This document shows, one piece after another, positions 1 to 7,040 of a stretch of 27,210 bases of DNA. The position numbers were made by a program, and so were the translations under genes. Source of the DNA: CAVVDT01 sp964568825 (GTDB lineage Bacteria > Pseudomonadota > Alphaproteobacteria > Rhizobiales > Aestuariivirgaceae); contig CAZMSA010000025.1 of the NCBI GenBank assembly GCA_964568825.1, forward strand, positions 1 to 27,210, given 5' to 3'. Under the pieces are notes generated by a model. The model did no database searches. It worked only from the letters and a program-made list of their open reading frames with translations, and was not told where the DNA came from. Numbering within the stretch: the stretch's first letter is position 1; each line of letters starts with the position of its first letter.

Positions 1-188
1 CCGAGCCCAAATGGGTGGTGGCGGTGGGCGACTGCGCCCATGATTGCGGCGTCTTCGCCGGCAGCTATGCTGTCGCCGGGCCGGTCTCGTCGGTGATCCC
101 GGTGGATGTGACGGTGAAGGGCTGCCCGCCGCCGCCGCTTGAGATCCTCAAAGGGCTGATCAGCCTGTTCGAAGCAATCGAAGCCTAA
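1..188 (+). CDS. Partial group-4 NiFe-hydrogenase-type small subunit (NuoB/HyfI/HycG family), 3' end
   Basis: Only the last 61 codons are present, read in frame from base 3 to the TAA at 186-188. The peptide contains GDCAHDCGVF, then SYAVAGPV, VIPVDV and the GCPPPPLEIL motif. The family (NuoB and the small subunits of formate-hydrogenlyase or Hyf hydrogenases) uses the final GCPP cysteine and earlier cysteines to hold the proximal 4Fe-4S cluster. The GDCA start of the first motif resembles hydrogenase-type members, whereas complex I NuoB has GSCA, so a membrane-bound hydrogenase-related complex is more likely than complex I. The rest of the operon lies to the left and cannot be seen, so the exact complex is inferred. 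The downstream gene is on the opposite strand and its 3' end almost touches this one (stop TAA 186-188 against 185). Confidence 0.8.
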   Translation, partial: EPKWVVAVGDCAHDCGVFAGSYAVAGPVSSVIPVDVTVKGCPPPPLEILKGLISLFEAIEA

Positions 189-1246
189 TCGAGCGGGGCG
201 TTCAGTCGCGTGCCTTCGATAATGATGCCGCCGCGATTGCCGATCTCGATGGAGCCGTAACGGTCGCGGAAGCAATCGGGCAGGGGGCGGTCGCCGGGTG
301 GCGACAGCCACAGCCGCAACAGGTGCCGGCGCCTTTCCGGCTCCGCCCAGTCCACAAAGGCGGTGCGGTCGTGCAGCAGGGTGTGATTGTAGACGAACTG
401 CATGTCGCCGGGGCGAAGGCGCATCGAGAGATTGAGGCGAGGATCGTTGGCCAGTTCATCGAAAAGATCGAGCGCCTCCAGATGCGCCGGCGTGAGGCGC
501 ATGGCATCGGGGAAGCGCTGGGCGCTTTCGATATATTGCCGCTGGTAGATGCCGGTGAGATGGCCGGCAAACCAGTTGAGCACCGGGATGCGGTAATAGG
601 GCTTTTGCCCCGCCGCCACCTCGCCGCGCCGATCGGTGGCGACGGGATCGAACAGGAGGCGCACGAGGTCGGGCCGCCGGCGCTGCATCTCGTTGTAGAT
701 GGTGATGGTGCTGACGAGCAGTGAATCGCCGCCCTGTTTGGCGTTCTCAAGGCACAGCAGGCCAACCACATCGGCGGAGTCGGTGTGGAACGTCTGGCGC
801 TCGGCGGTGAGGTAGATGCGGGTGTTGGGGTCGCGGGCATCGGCGCCGGTATTGCGCACGTGCCCGAGGATATGGCCTTTTGCATTTTGCGAGCGTGCCG
901 AGCCCAGATGCGCGCCGATGCCGCAAAAGATCGTGGCCGCCATGGCTTGCGTGTAGCGCTCGACCGGCAGGCCGCGCATGAGTTCGAACCCGATGCCGTC
1001 GATCAGCTTTTCCCGCAGCGCCGCAAGGTGCGCCGCAAAGTGCGGCAGTGGAAAGTCGGCCGCCGTCAGCGCCCCGATATCCTGCGAGCGGGCGAGACAG
1101 GCGGTCGCGGCGGCTTCCAGTTCGGCGATGTCTCGATCGTCAAGCTGCACCATCCAGCGTTCGGGGTGCCGCACCATCTCCTCGCCCACCCAGGCGGCAG
1201 GTTCGTCGATATGTTCAGGTGGCAGGTCGGGAGCCGGGTTGCTCAT
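185..1246 (-). CDS. TauD/TfdA-family Fe(II)/2-oxoglutarate-dependent dioxygenase
   Basis: A 353-residue protein of the TauD/clavaminate-synthase-like fold. The likely metal ligands are visible as H154 and D156 (FHTDSADV) and H292 (LLHDRTAF). R311 in HLLRLWL is the probable 2-oxoglutarate carboxylate ligand. Such enzymes hydroxylate or demethylate small molecules in the cytoplasm; the substrate cannot be read from the sequence. The ATG at 1246 was chosen because it overlaps the stop codon of the upstream amine dehydrogenase (TGATG, one shared base), and family similarity begins shortly after it. The reading frame extends upstream to 1441, but that part is the out-of-frame shadow of the dehydrogenase gene. 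The coupling suggests that both enzymes act on the same methylated nitrogen compound or on consecutive intermediates. This is inference. Confidence 0.85.
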   Translation of the reverse strand: MSNPAPDLPPEHIDEPAAWVGEEMVRHPERWMVQLDDRDIAELEAAATACLARSQDIGALTAADFPLPHFAAHLAALREKLIDGIGFELMRGLPVERYTQAMAATIFCGIGAHLGSARSQNAKGHILGHVRNTGADARDPNTRIYLTAERQTFHTDSADVVGLLCLENAKQGGDSLLVSTITIYNEMQRRRPDLVRLLFDPVATDRRGEVAAGQKPYYRIPVLNWFAGHLTGIYQRQYIESAQRFPDAMRLTPAHLEALDLFDELANDPRLNLSMRLRPGDMQFVYNHTLLHDRTAFVDWAEPERRRHLLRLWLSPPGDRPLPDCFRDRYGSIEIGNRGGIIIEGTRLNAPLD

Positions 1247-3312
1247 CAGGCCTCGATTATATGCCTTTCGCGGCGGAATGGCACACCGTCGGGATCGGCC
1301 GGGCTCTCCAGTTCGCGCACATAGCGATGGCCCTGGTAGACGGCCGCCGCGATGAGGCCGGGACCATAGCAATCCCCGATGCGCCGCAGCGACTTGATGC
1401 CTGCCGCGGCCAAGTCCGGATGATCCTTCAACGCCCGCCACAGCCCGTCCTCGGGCAATCGTGCCGTCACCGAAATCACCCCGGCGCAGGCGATGCGGCG
1501 ATCCGAGCGGTCAAGGTCATCGCGCAGCACCACCTCGGCCTTGCCGACGCTCGACAGCGTGTGGCGGACCAGCATCCTGATCGCGGCCGCGGCAAGGCGC
1601 GCCTCGATGGCTTCCTGTTCGAGGGTGTACTGGGTCCATTGGGCAATGAGCGTCTCCGGTGTCACCAGCCACACCTCACGGCCCTCCGCTGCCATCAGCT
1701 CGGCAAGGACGCTGGCCATGTAGTAGCCGTCGTCGTCGAAGATCACCACCGGCCCGTCGGGCGGGCGGCGGCCGTCCATGATGTCGTCGGGCGTGAACAG
1801 ACCCACCCCCTCGGCAAGCGGCACCGGCTGCCGCAGGGTGTAGCCGATGCCGTCGCGGCGCCAACGGGCACCGGTCGCCAGCGCCACGTGTTCGGCGCCG
1901 AATTCAAGCACATGTTGGGCCTCCAGGCGGCTGGCCGGATAGACCTCCACATTCGCCATCTGCGCGATCTGCCCGGTGCGGTAATCGCGCACCCGCGCCC
2001 AGGCAGCCAGCCCCGGCAAGCGGCTTTCGCGGCTGACCCGCCCGCCGAGCGTATCGGTCGCCTCGGCCAGCGTCACGCGATGCCCGGCCAGGCCGGCGGC
2101 GCGTGCCGCCTCGAGGCCCGCCGGTCCGGCGCCGACGATCAGCACATGGGTTTTCGCATCGGCCGTCGGCACCCGCTCGGGATGCCAGCCCTTGCGCCAT
2201 TCCTCCCCGAAGGTGGGGTTCTGGGTGCAGCGCGAGGGTGCCGAGTTGTTGTTCCAGGCCACGCAAATATTACACCCGATGCATTCGCGGATGTCGTCGC
2301 CACGCCCTTCGGCAATCTTCTTCGGCAGGAACGGGTCGGCAATCGAGGGCCGCGCCGCCCCGATCATGTCGGTCACGCCGCGCCGGATGGCCGAAACCAT
2401 GGCATCGGGCGAGGTATAGCGCCCGACGATGGCGACAGGCTTTGTCGTCACCTTCTTCACAAAGGCGACGTAATCCTCCTGGTAGCCTTCCGGCGCAAAC
2501 CGCGAGGTCTTGGAATCGTTCGCCCAGTCGGAAACGTTGACGTCCCAGAGATCGGGCAATTCCGCCAGCATCTCCACCGCCTCGCGGCCCTCGTGCTGCC
2601 ATTCGAGACCGTCGGCCCCCATCATTTCGTCCACCGCGAAGCGCACGATCACCCCCATGGAGGCCCCCACGGCTTCCTTGGTCTCTTCGATCAGCTCGCG
2701 AAACAGGCGCAGGCGGTTTTCGAGGCTGCCGCCGTATTCATCGCCGCGGTCGTTGTGGCGGCGCGCAAGGAAGTGGCTCGGCATGGTGCCGTTGTGGCCG
2801 GCATAGACGATGACCACGTCAAACCCCATGGCGCGGGCCCTGAGAGCCGCCTTGCGGTGCCAGCGGCGATAGGCACGGATGTCCGAAAGGTCCATGGCGC
2901 GGGCCTGGATGGGATGGCGCAACCAGGTGACGGGACGGTGGGCGGGGCCGATCGGCACCTCGCGGCTGTAGAGGTTGCCGCTGTCCTGGCCGTTGTGCAC
3001 CAGTTCAAGCCCGGCAAGGCTGCCGTGCCCGTGCACCGCCTCGGCCATGCGGGCGAGATAGGTTTCATCGCCCTCGTCCCACAGGTTGGTCTCGGTGAAG
3101 GGCTGGACATCGCCGGTCACGTGGAAGTCACACTGCTCGGTGCACACGACACCCCATCCGCCTTCCGCCTTCATGCCGCGCATGGCGATCATGGCATTGG
3201 GAAACATCCGCCCCATGCCGTTGCAGTGAGGCGCCTGGTAGAAGCGGTTGGGGGCGGTCACCGGCCCGATGGCAAGGGGCTGGAACAGGAGGTCATAGCG
3301 GGCATCGCGCAT
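1246..3312 (-). CDS. Dimethylamine/trimethylamine dehydrogenase-type FMN and 4Fe-4S flavoprotein
   Basis: A 688-residue protein matching the whole trimethylamine dehydrogenase architecture: an FMN TIM barrel, a 4Fe-4S segment and a C-terminal nucleotide-binding half with GAGPAG at 394-399. C30 (APHC) corresponds to the cysteine that binds FMN covalently. The cluster ligands are C344, C347, C350 and C362. The catalytic residues Y170, H173 and D266 are present. The substrate bowl has W263 and W353, but position 60 is Gln (CTEQC), where trimethylamine dehydrogenase has Tyr. As recalled from the literature, that change marks dimethylamine dehydrogenases, so a secondary amine is the likelier substrate. 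The reaction would yield methylamine and formaldehyde, with electrons passed to an ETF. The start at 3312 aligns with the family N-terminus and has AGGA about 11 bases upstream. A TauD-like gene overlaps its stop. Confidence 0.9.
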   Translation of the reverse strand: MRDARYDLLFQPLAIGPVTAPNRFYQAPHCNGMGRMFPNAMIAMRGMKAEGGWGVVCTEQCDFHVTGDVQPFTETNLWDEGDETYLARMAEAVHGHGSLAGLELVHNGQDSGNLYSREVPIGPAHRPVTWLRHPIQARAMDLSDIRAYRRWHRKAALRARAMGFDVVIVYAGHNGTMPSHFLARRHNDRGDEYGGSLENRLRLFRELIEETKEAVGASMGVIVRFAVDEMMGADGLEWQHEGREAVEMLAELPDLWDVNVSDWANDSKTSRFAPEGYQEDYVAFVKKVTTKPVAIVGRYTSPDAMVSAIRRGVTDMIGAARPSIADPFLPKKIAEGRGDDIRECIGCNICVAWNNNSAPSRCTQNPTFGEEWRKGWHPERVPTADAKTHVLIVGAGPAGLEAARAAGLAGHRVTLAEATDTLGGRVSRESRLPGLAAWARVRDYRTGQIAQMANVEVYPASRLEAQHVLEFGAEHVALATGARWRRDGIGYTLRQPVPLAEGVGLFTPDDIMDGRRPPDGPVVIFDDDGYYMASVLAELMAAEGREVWLVTPETLIAQWTQYTLEQEAIEARLAAAAIRMLVRHTLSSVGKAEVVLRDDLDRSDRRIACAGVISVTARLPEDGLWRALKDHPDLAAAGIKSLRRIGDCYGPGLIAAAVYQGHRYVRELESPADPDGVPFRRERHIIEA

Positions 3313-3550
3313 GTGGGGCGCCGTCCTTTGCTTGTCGTCGCTGGGGCAGGGACGGCCGGCCGGCGCGCCCGGCGCCATATTGGCCCACCCCATTGGCGCT
3401 GGCAAGCCGCACTCGGCTGCGACGTTCAGACCCACACCGCTACGCCATGCCAAGGCTGGCCGACGCCACTGCCCACGGTTGAATTCGCCTATTTTGCAGC
3501 GTCGGAATGCATGATATTTTCACTCGTTGCCGTCACGGGAGGCTGGGCTG

Positions 3551-3880
3551 ATGGCGGGCGCGGACACGACGGCCAGATCATGGCTCATCTTTCGGTTGCT
3601 GGCGGCATTTCTGACATTGCAGTTCCTGTGGAATTTGCTGGTGCCGGGCGGCGCATGGCCGCTGTCGCCGGTCCACTACATGAACATGGCGTTCGATCTT
3701 GGCATGTTGATCGGGCTCATCGGCGTGCGTTCGCGGCTTGCAGCAGCCTACGCGGACAACAGCGGGCGCCTGAACATGATGTACCTCTTGTTCGTGGTGG
3801 GTGTGATCGCCGGCGTCGGGCTGCTAGGCATACGCTTTACCAGCGACGCTGCCTGGTACACCGGCCACTTGCGCAATTAG
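3551..3880 (+). CDS. Small membrane protein of unknown function
   Basis: A 109-residue protein that I do not recognise. It has about three hydrophobic stretches: LIFRLLAAFLTLQFLWNLLV near the start, then MAFDLGMLIGLIGV in the middle, then LLFVVGVIAGVGLLGI near the end. It is therefore probably an inner-membrane protein with short loops. The ATG at 3551 is preferred over an in-frame TTG at 3527 because GGGAGG lies eight bases before the ATG. It is divergent from the amine dehydrogenase, and the 238-base gap between them should hold both promoters; an AT-rich stretch around 3510-3520 could be its -10 region. No link to amine metabolism is evident beyond position. Confidence 0.65.
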   Translation: MAGADTTARSWLIFRLLAAFLTLQFLWNLLVPGGAWPLSPVHYMNMAFDLGMLIGLIGVRSRLAAAYADNSGRLNMMYLLFVVGVIAGVGLLGIRFTSDAAWYTGHLRN

Positions 3881-4038
3881 GAGCGGTCACGCCTGGCCCA
3901 AGCGTGGCTGACCCCTTGGTGGGGAAAGCCGCCCAGGCCCCTGCGACTGCGTGAGGCGATGACGACTCACCACACAACAAAGGCTTGCTAGCCAGATCAG
4001 CGGGCCGGGGGCCACCCCGATGCTCACCCGGGGGGCGA

Positions 4039-4060
4039 TGGTGTACACATTTGGTGTACA
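4039..4060. repeat. Tandem TGGTGTACA direct repeat (possible operator)
   Basis: The nine-base word TGGTGTACA occurs at 4039-4047 and again at 4052-4060, a 13-base period. Each copy contains the self-complementary TGTACA, so the pair also reads as two small palindromes. It lies in the 266-base gap between the small membrane gene and the tRNA, where no coding sequence is convincing. The pattern resembles paired half-sites of a DNA-binding protein, but no gene starts just downstream on either strand. Confidence 0.4.
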
Positions 4061-4146
4061 TTTTCGCGCCTCGCAGGTCTGCATCACCACTATTCGATGA
4101 TCGTAATGTGCTGATTATTCAGGATTTTCAGTGGGCGATGAGAAGC

Positions 4147-4220
4147 TGGCTGGGGGACTAGGATTCGAACCTAGACTGGCGGAGTCAGAGTCCGCTGTCC
4201 TACCGTTAGACGATCCCCCA
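4147..4220 (-). tRNA. tRNA-Gln (anticodon CTG)
   Basis: The minus strand folds as a full cloverleaf of 74 bases including an encoded CCA at 4149-4147. The acceptor stem is TGGGGGA paired with TCCCCCA, the anticodon stem is GCGGA/TCCGC around the loop CTCTGAC, and the T arm is CTAGG-TTCGAAT-CCTAG. The U1-A72 pair and discriminator G73 are typical of glutamine tRNAs. Anticodon CTG reads CAG codons. Confidence 0.96.
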
Positions 4221-4248
4221 TCAGGGGTGCCAAGCTTGCGGGGGCGGT

Positions 4249-4276
4249 GATATACGCTGGCGTGGCATGCCGTCAA
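4249..4276 (-). promoter_or_regulatory. Sigma-70-type promoter of tRNA-Gln
   Basis: On the minus strand TTGACG (4276-4271) is followed after 16 bases by TATATC (4254-4249). Transcription would begin near 4242, about 22 bases before the mature tRNA. The hexamers are close to consensus and the placement fits. This argues that the tRNA is not simply read through from the upstream stress-protein gene. Confidence 0.6.
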
Positions 4277-4300
4277 GCCTTGCGTCCGGGCCTGCAAGCC

Positions 4301-4852
4301 TCAGCTTGCGCGCGGCGGGTGCACCGCGATGCAGGTGCAAGGCGCTGTCTGGCACACCTCTTGCGAGACGCTGCCCAGGGTGACGGCCTCGATCTGCCTG
4401 AGGCCGCGCATGCCGAGCACGATGGTGTCGATGCCTTGTTGCTTTGCCGCTGCGACGATCGCCGGAGCGGCCGCGCTATCGATGATGGCGAGCGCCTCGG
4501 CGGCGATCCCGCGCGCCCGGGCCCGCGCGTCGGCCCGCTTCAGCACATGCGTTCCGACCGTGCGCAACAGTTCATCCGGCACCGGCCGGTCGGGAGCCTC
4601 GGGGTGGGCGAGGATGTCGCTGGCCAGCCGAGTCATTGGCGGCGCTGCGGCGAGGCGGTCAAGCGCGGCCGTCACCTCGGCCCCGGCTTGCGGCAGGTCG
4701 GGAAGGCGCAGCAAATCGAGAGGATCCTTGTCGCGCAACAGCACATGCAAGAGCTTGATGCTGCCACCGTGCTTTTCGGCCAAGTCCAGGGCGACGTCGA
4801 GGGCGGCATCGGCGGTTGTCGATCCGTCGGTGGGAACGAGTATGGTTTTCAT
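4301..4852 (-). CDS. Universal stress protein (UspA family)
   Basis: A 183-residue single-domain universal stress protein. The N-terminus MKTILVPTDGS is the usual first strand with the conserved Asp. The C-terminal GMRG-x9-GS (GMRGLRQIEAVTLGS) matches the G-2x-G-9x-G(S/T) nucleotide-binding signature, so it is likely of the ATP-binding type. At 183 residues it is longer than the usual 140-150; the extra length sits in the middle (about residues 45-95). The start at 4852 was chosen by family N-terminus; the ribosome-binding site is weak. An FNR/FixK-like box lies about 100 bases upstream, suggesting induction under low oxygen, as is common for bacterial usp genes. It is divergent from guaB. 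Confidence 0.88.
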   Translation of the reverse strand: MKTILVPTDGSTTADAALDVALDLAEKHGGSIKLLHVLLRDKDPLDLLRLPDLPQAGAEVTAALDRLAAAPPMTRLASDILAHPEAPDRPVPDELLRTVGTHVLKRADARARARGIAAEALAIIDSAAAPAIVAAAKQQGIDTIVLGMRGLRQIEAVTLGSVSQEVCQTAPCTCIAVHPPRAS

Positions 4853-4925
4853 GGATATTCCGCGCTCTCTCTGCCTGCCGTACACCGGCGCCACCAAGGC
4901 GCCGCGGCGGCTAGTTGCACGGCGC

Positions 4926-4967
4926 AGTCTACTGGCGCAAACGCTCATTTATCGTGACATAGGTCAA
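4926..4967 (-). promoter_or_regulatory. FNR/FixK-type box and -10 element upstream of the universal stress gene
   Basis: On the minus strand TTGAC-CTAT-GTCAC occupies 4967-4954, one base away from the symmetric TTGAC-N4-GTCAA form. A TAGACT -10-like hexamer lies at 4931-4926. A transcription start near 4920 would put the box centre about 41 bases upstream, the usual spacing for activation by an FNR/CRP-family protein. Binding is inferred from pattern and spacing only. Confidence 0.5.
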
Positions 4968-5006
4968 GTGCGGCCGGGGAGTGGGCCGGGAGGCGATTTT
5001 GCGCCC

Positions 5007-5035
5007 TTGTGCGCTGCACCGCGCCGGTGTTAAAG
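5007..5035 (+). promoter_or_regulatory. Candidate promoter of guaB
   Basis: TTGTGC at 5007-5012 and TTAAAG at 5030-5035 are separated by 17 bases. Transcription would begin near 5042, leaving a leader of about 90 bases before guaB. The -10 hexamer is poor, so this is only the best candidate in the 279-base intergenic region. Confidence 0.3.
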
Positions 5036-5131
5036 ACAGCCGCCAACCCGGGCACGCTTGCGGATTCGCCTTGTCCCGGCATCCGGTCGGTTGCGCCCCT
5101 AATTCTGGAACCCTTAATCGGAGGTTGGCCC

Positions 5132-6610
5132 ATGCCCGCATCGCCTTCTGCGGACCTTACCGAATACCTGACCTTCGACGACGTGCTGCTGAAGCCCGCG
5201 GCCTCCTCGGTGCTACCCGGCGAGGCCGATACCCGCACCCGTCTCACCCGTGAAATCGAACTGGTCATGCCGATCATTTCCGCGGCCATGGACACCGTCA
5301 CCGAAGCGGGCCTGGCCATCGCCATGGCGCAAGCCGGCGGCCTCGGCGTCATCCACCGTAACCTCTCACCCGAGGCCCAGGCCGACGAGGTGAGGAAGGT
5401 CAAGCGCTTTGAATCCGGCATGGTGGTGAACCCCATCACCATTTCGCCCGATGCCACCCTTGGCGATGTGCTGGCGCTGAAGGACCAGCACCGCATATCC
5501 GGCATTCCGGTGGTGGAGAAATCCGGCCGCCTGGTCGGCATCGTCACCAACCGCGACGTGCGCTTTGCCACCGACCCGAACCAGAAGGTGGCCGACCTGA
5601 TGACCAAGGACAACCTGGTCACGGTGGGCGAGGGCGTCGACCGCGACGAGGCCCGCCGCCTGCTGCACCGCCACCGCATCGAAAAGCTGATCGTGGTGGA
5701 TGGCGATTATCACTGCATCGGCCTGATCACCGTCACCGACATGGAAAAGGCGGCCCTGCATCCCCACGCCACCAAGGATGCGCAAGGCAGGCTCAGGGCG
5801 GCGGCTGCCACCGGCACCGGCCCGGAAGGCTTTGCCCGCGCCGAAGCGCTGATCGCCGCCGGTGTCGATGCGGTCATCGTCGATACCGCTCACGGCCATT
5901 CCAGTCGCGTTCTGGACCAGGTGCGCCACATCAAGCGGCTCTCCAACGCGGTGCAGGTGATCGCCGGCAACGTGGCAACCGCTGAGGCCACGCTGGCCCT
6001 CATCGAGGCTGGTGCCGATGCGGTGAAGGTGGGCATCGGACCAGGGTCCATCTGCACCACGCGCATCGTCGCCGGCGTCGGGGTGCCGCAGTTGACCGCC
6101 ATCATGAACTGTGCCGCGGCCGCGGCGTCGAAGGATACCCCGATCATCGCCGACGGCGGCATCAAGTTTTCCGGCGATCTGGCCAAGGCGCTGGCCGCCG
6201 GCGCCAATGTCGCGATGATCGGATCGCTGCTGGCCGGCACCGACGAAAGCCCGGGCGAGGTCTATCTCTACCAGGGACGCAGCTACAAGTCGTATCGCGG
6301 CATGGGCTCGGTGGGCGCCATGGCCCGCGGTTCCGCCGACCGTTATTTCCAGCAGGAAGTGAGAGACGCACTGAAACTGGTGCCCGAGGGCATCGAGGGC
6401 CAGGTCGCCTACAAGGGTCCGGTGTCGGGCGTGCTGCACCAGTTGGTCGGTGGCCTGCGCGCCGCCATGGGTTATACGGGTGCGGCAAGCCTCACCGACT
6501 TCCGCCAGCGCGCCCAGTTCATCCGCATCTCCGGCGCGGGCCTGCGCGAAAGTCATGTGCATGACGTTCAGATCACTCGAGAATCCCCCAATTATGGAAG
6601 GCAGGGCTGA
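5132..6610 (+). CDS. guaB: Inosine-5'-monophosphate dehydrogenase
   Basis: A 492-residue IMP dehydrogenase, which oxidises IMP to XMP with NAD in GMP synthesis in the cytosol. The N-terminal LTFDDVLLKP motif opens a TIM barrel. Two CBS domains are inserted at about residues 97-208. The catalytic loop reads GIGPGSICTT with C308 as nucleophile, and the later RGMGSVGAM flap motif follows. Length is normal for the family. The ATG at 5132 is set by GGAGG at 5120-5124, seven bases upstream; an in-frame extension to 5009 is not needed. It heads a same-strand group with a MAPEG gene, rsmB and guaA, so IMP-to-GMP conversion is encoded in one cluster. Confidence 0.97.
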   Translation: MPASPSADLTEYLTFDDVLLKPAASSVLPGEADTRTRLTREIELVMPIISAAMDTVTEAGLAIAMAQAGGLGVIHRNLSPEAQADEVRKVKRFESGMVVNPITISPDATLGDVLALKDQHRISGIPVVEKSGRLVGIVTNRDVRFATDPNQKVADLMTKDNLVTVGEGVDRDEARRLLHRHRIEKLIVVDGDYHCIGLITVTDMEKAALHPHATKDAQGRLRAAAATGTGPEGFARAEALIAAGVDAVIVDTAHGHSSRVLDQVRHIKRLSNAVQVIAGNVATAEATLALIEAGADAVKVGIGPGSICTTRIVAGVGVPQLTAIMNCAAAAASKDTPIIADGGIKFSGDLAKALAAGANVAMIGSLLAGTDESPGEVYLYQGRSYKSYRGMGSVGAMARGSADRYFQQEVRDALKLVPEGIEGQVAYKGPVSGVLHQLVGGLRAAMGYTGAASLTDFRQRAQFIRISGAGLRESHVHDVQITRESPNYGRQG

Positions 6611-6613
6611 CCC

Positions 6614-7036
6614 ATGACTCCCCAAATGTGGCTTTTGCCGGTCTTTGCCCACGTCCTGCTGGTGTTTGCCCTGTTGGGGCTTACCGGCAGCCGTCGCCGC
6701 GCCGCCATCCTGCGCGGCGAGGTGAAGCTGAAAGATATCGCGCTCGATAATTCCGCCTGGCCGGAACCCTTGCGCAAGCTCGCCAACTCCTACGACAACC
6801 AGTTCCAGTTGCCGGTGCTGTTCTACGCCGTGATGCCGCTTTATCTCATCACCGACATGCAGGACTCGCGCGCCGTGGTGCTGGCCTGGGCCTTCGTCGT
6901 CACCCGTTATGTGCATTCCTGGATCCATGCCACCACCAACTACGTGCCGCACCGCTTCCTGGCCTTCGCGGCCGGTGTGACCATCTTGCTGGGCCTGTGG
7001 GGCTGGCTGTTCGTACGCCTCTACGTGACCGGCTGA
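6614..7036 (+). CDS. MAPEG-family membrane protein
   Basis: A 140-residue protein with four predicted membrane segments. The MAPEG-type core is visible as NSYDNQFQLPVLFYA in the middle and a VTRYVHSWIHATTN stretch before the third helix. MAPEG proteins include glutathione- and eicosanoid-linked membrane enzymes, but the bacterial members of this short type mostly lack an assigned reaction. It begins three bases after the guaB stop and ends four bases before rsmB, so it is almost certainly co-transcribed with them. Its role in a guanine-nucleotide operon is unknown. Confidence 0.85.
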   Translation: MTPQMWLLPVFAHVLLVFALLGLTGSRRRAAILRGEVKLKDIALDNSAWPEPLRKLANSYDNQFQLPVLFYAVMPLYLITDMQDSRAVVLAWAFVVTRYVHSWIHATTNYVPHRFLAFAAGVTILLGLWGWLFVRLYVTG

Positions 7037-7040
7037 TCAC

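Noticed and set aside
1048..3954. A 968-codon plus-strand open frame opposite the amine dehydrogenase
   Set aside because: It is antisense to a protein with complete family motifs, is rich in low-complexity Arg/His/Gly/Ala translation, and has no recognisable domain. It arises from high GC content.
4100..4146. Weak CTGA/TCAG hairpin just past the tRNA 3' end, considered as a terminator or attachment site
   Set aside because: The stem is only four pairs without a T run, and no second copy of the tRNA 3' end was seen in the window, so neither a terminator nor an integration site is supported.
5366..6952. A 528-codon minus-strand open frame opposite guaB and the MAPEG gene
   Set aside because: It spans two well-supported genes on the other strand and encodes a His/Gly/Ala-rich sequence without motifs.
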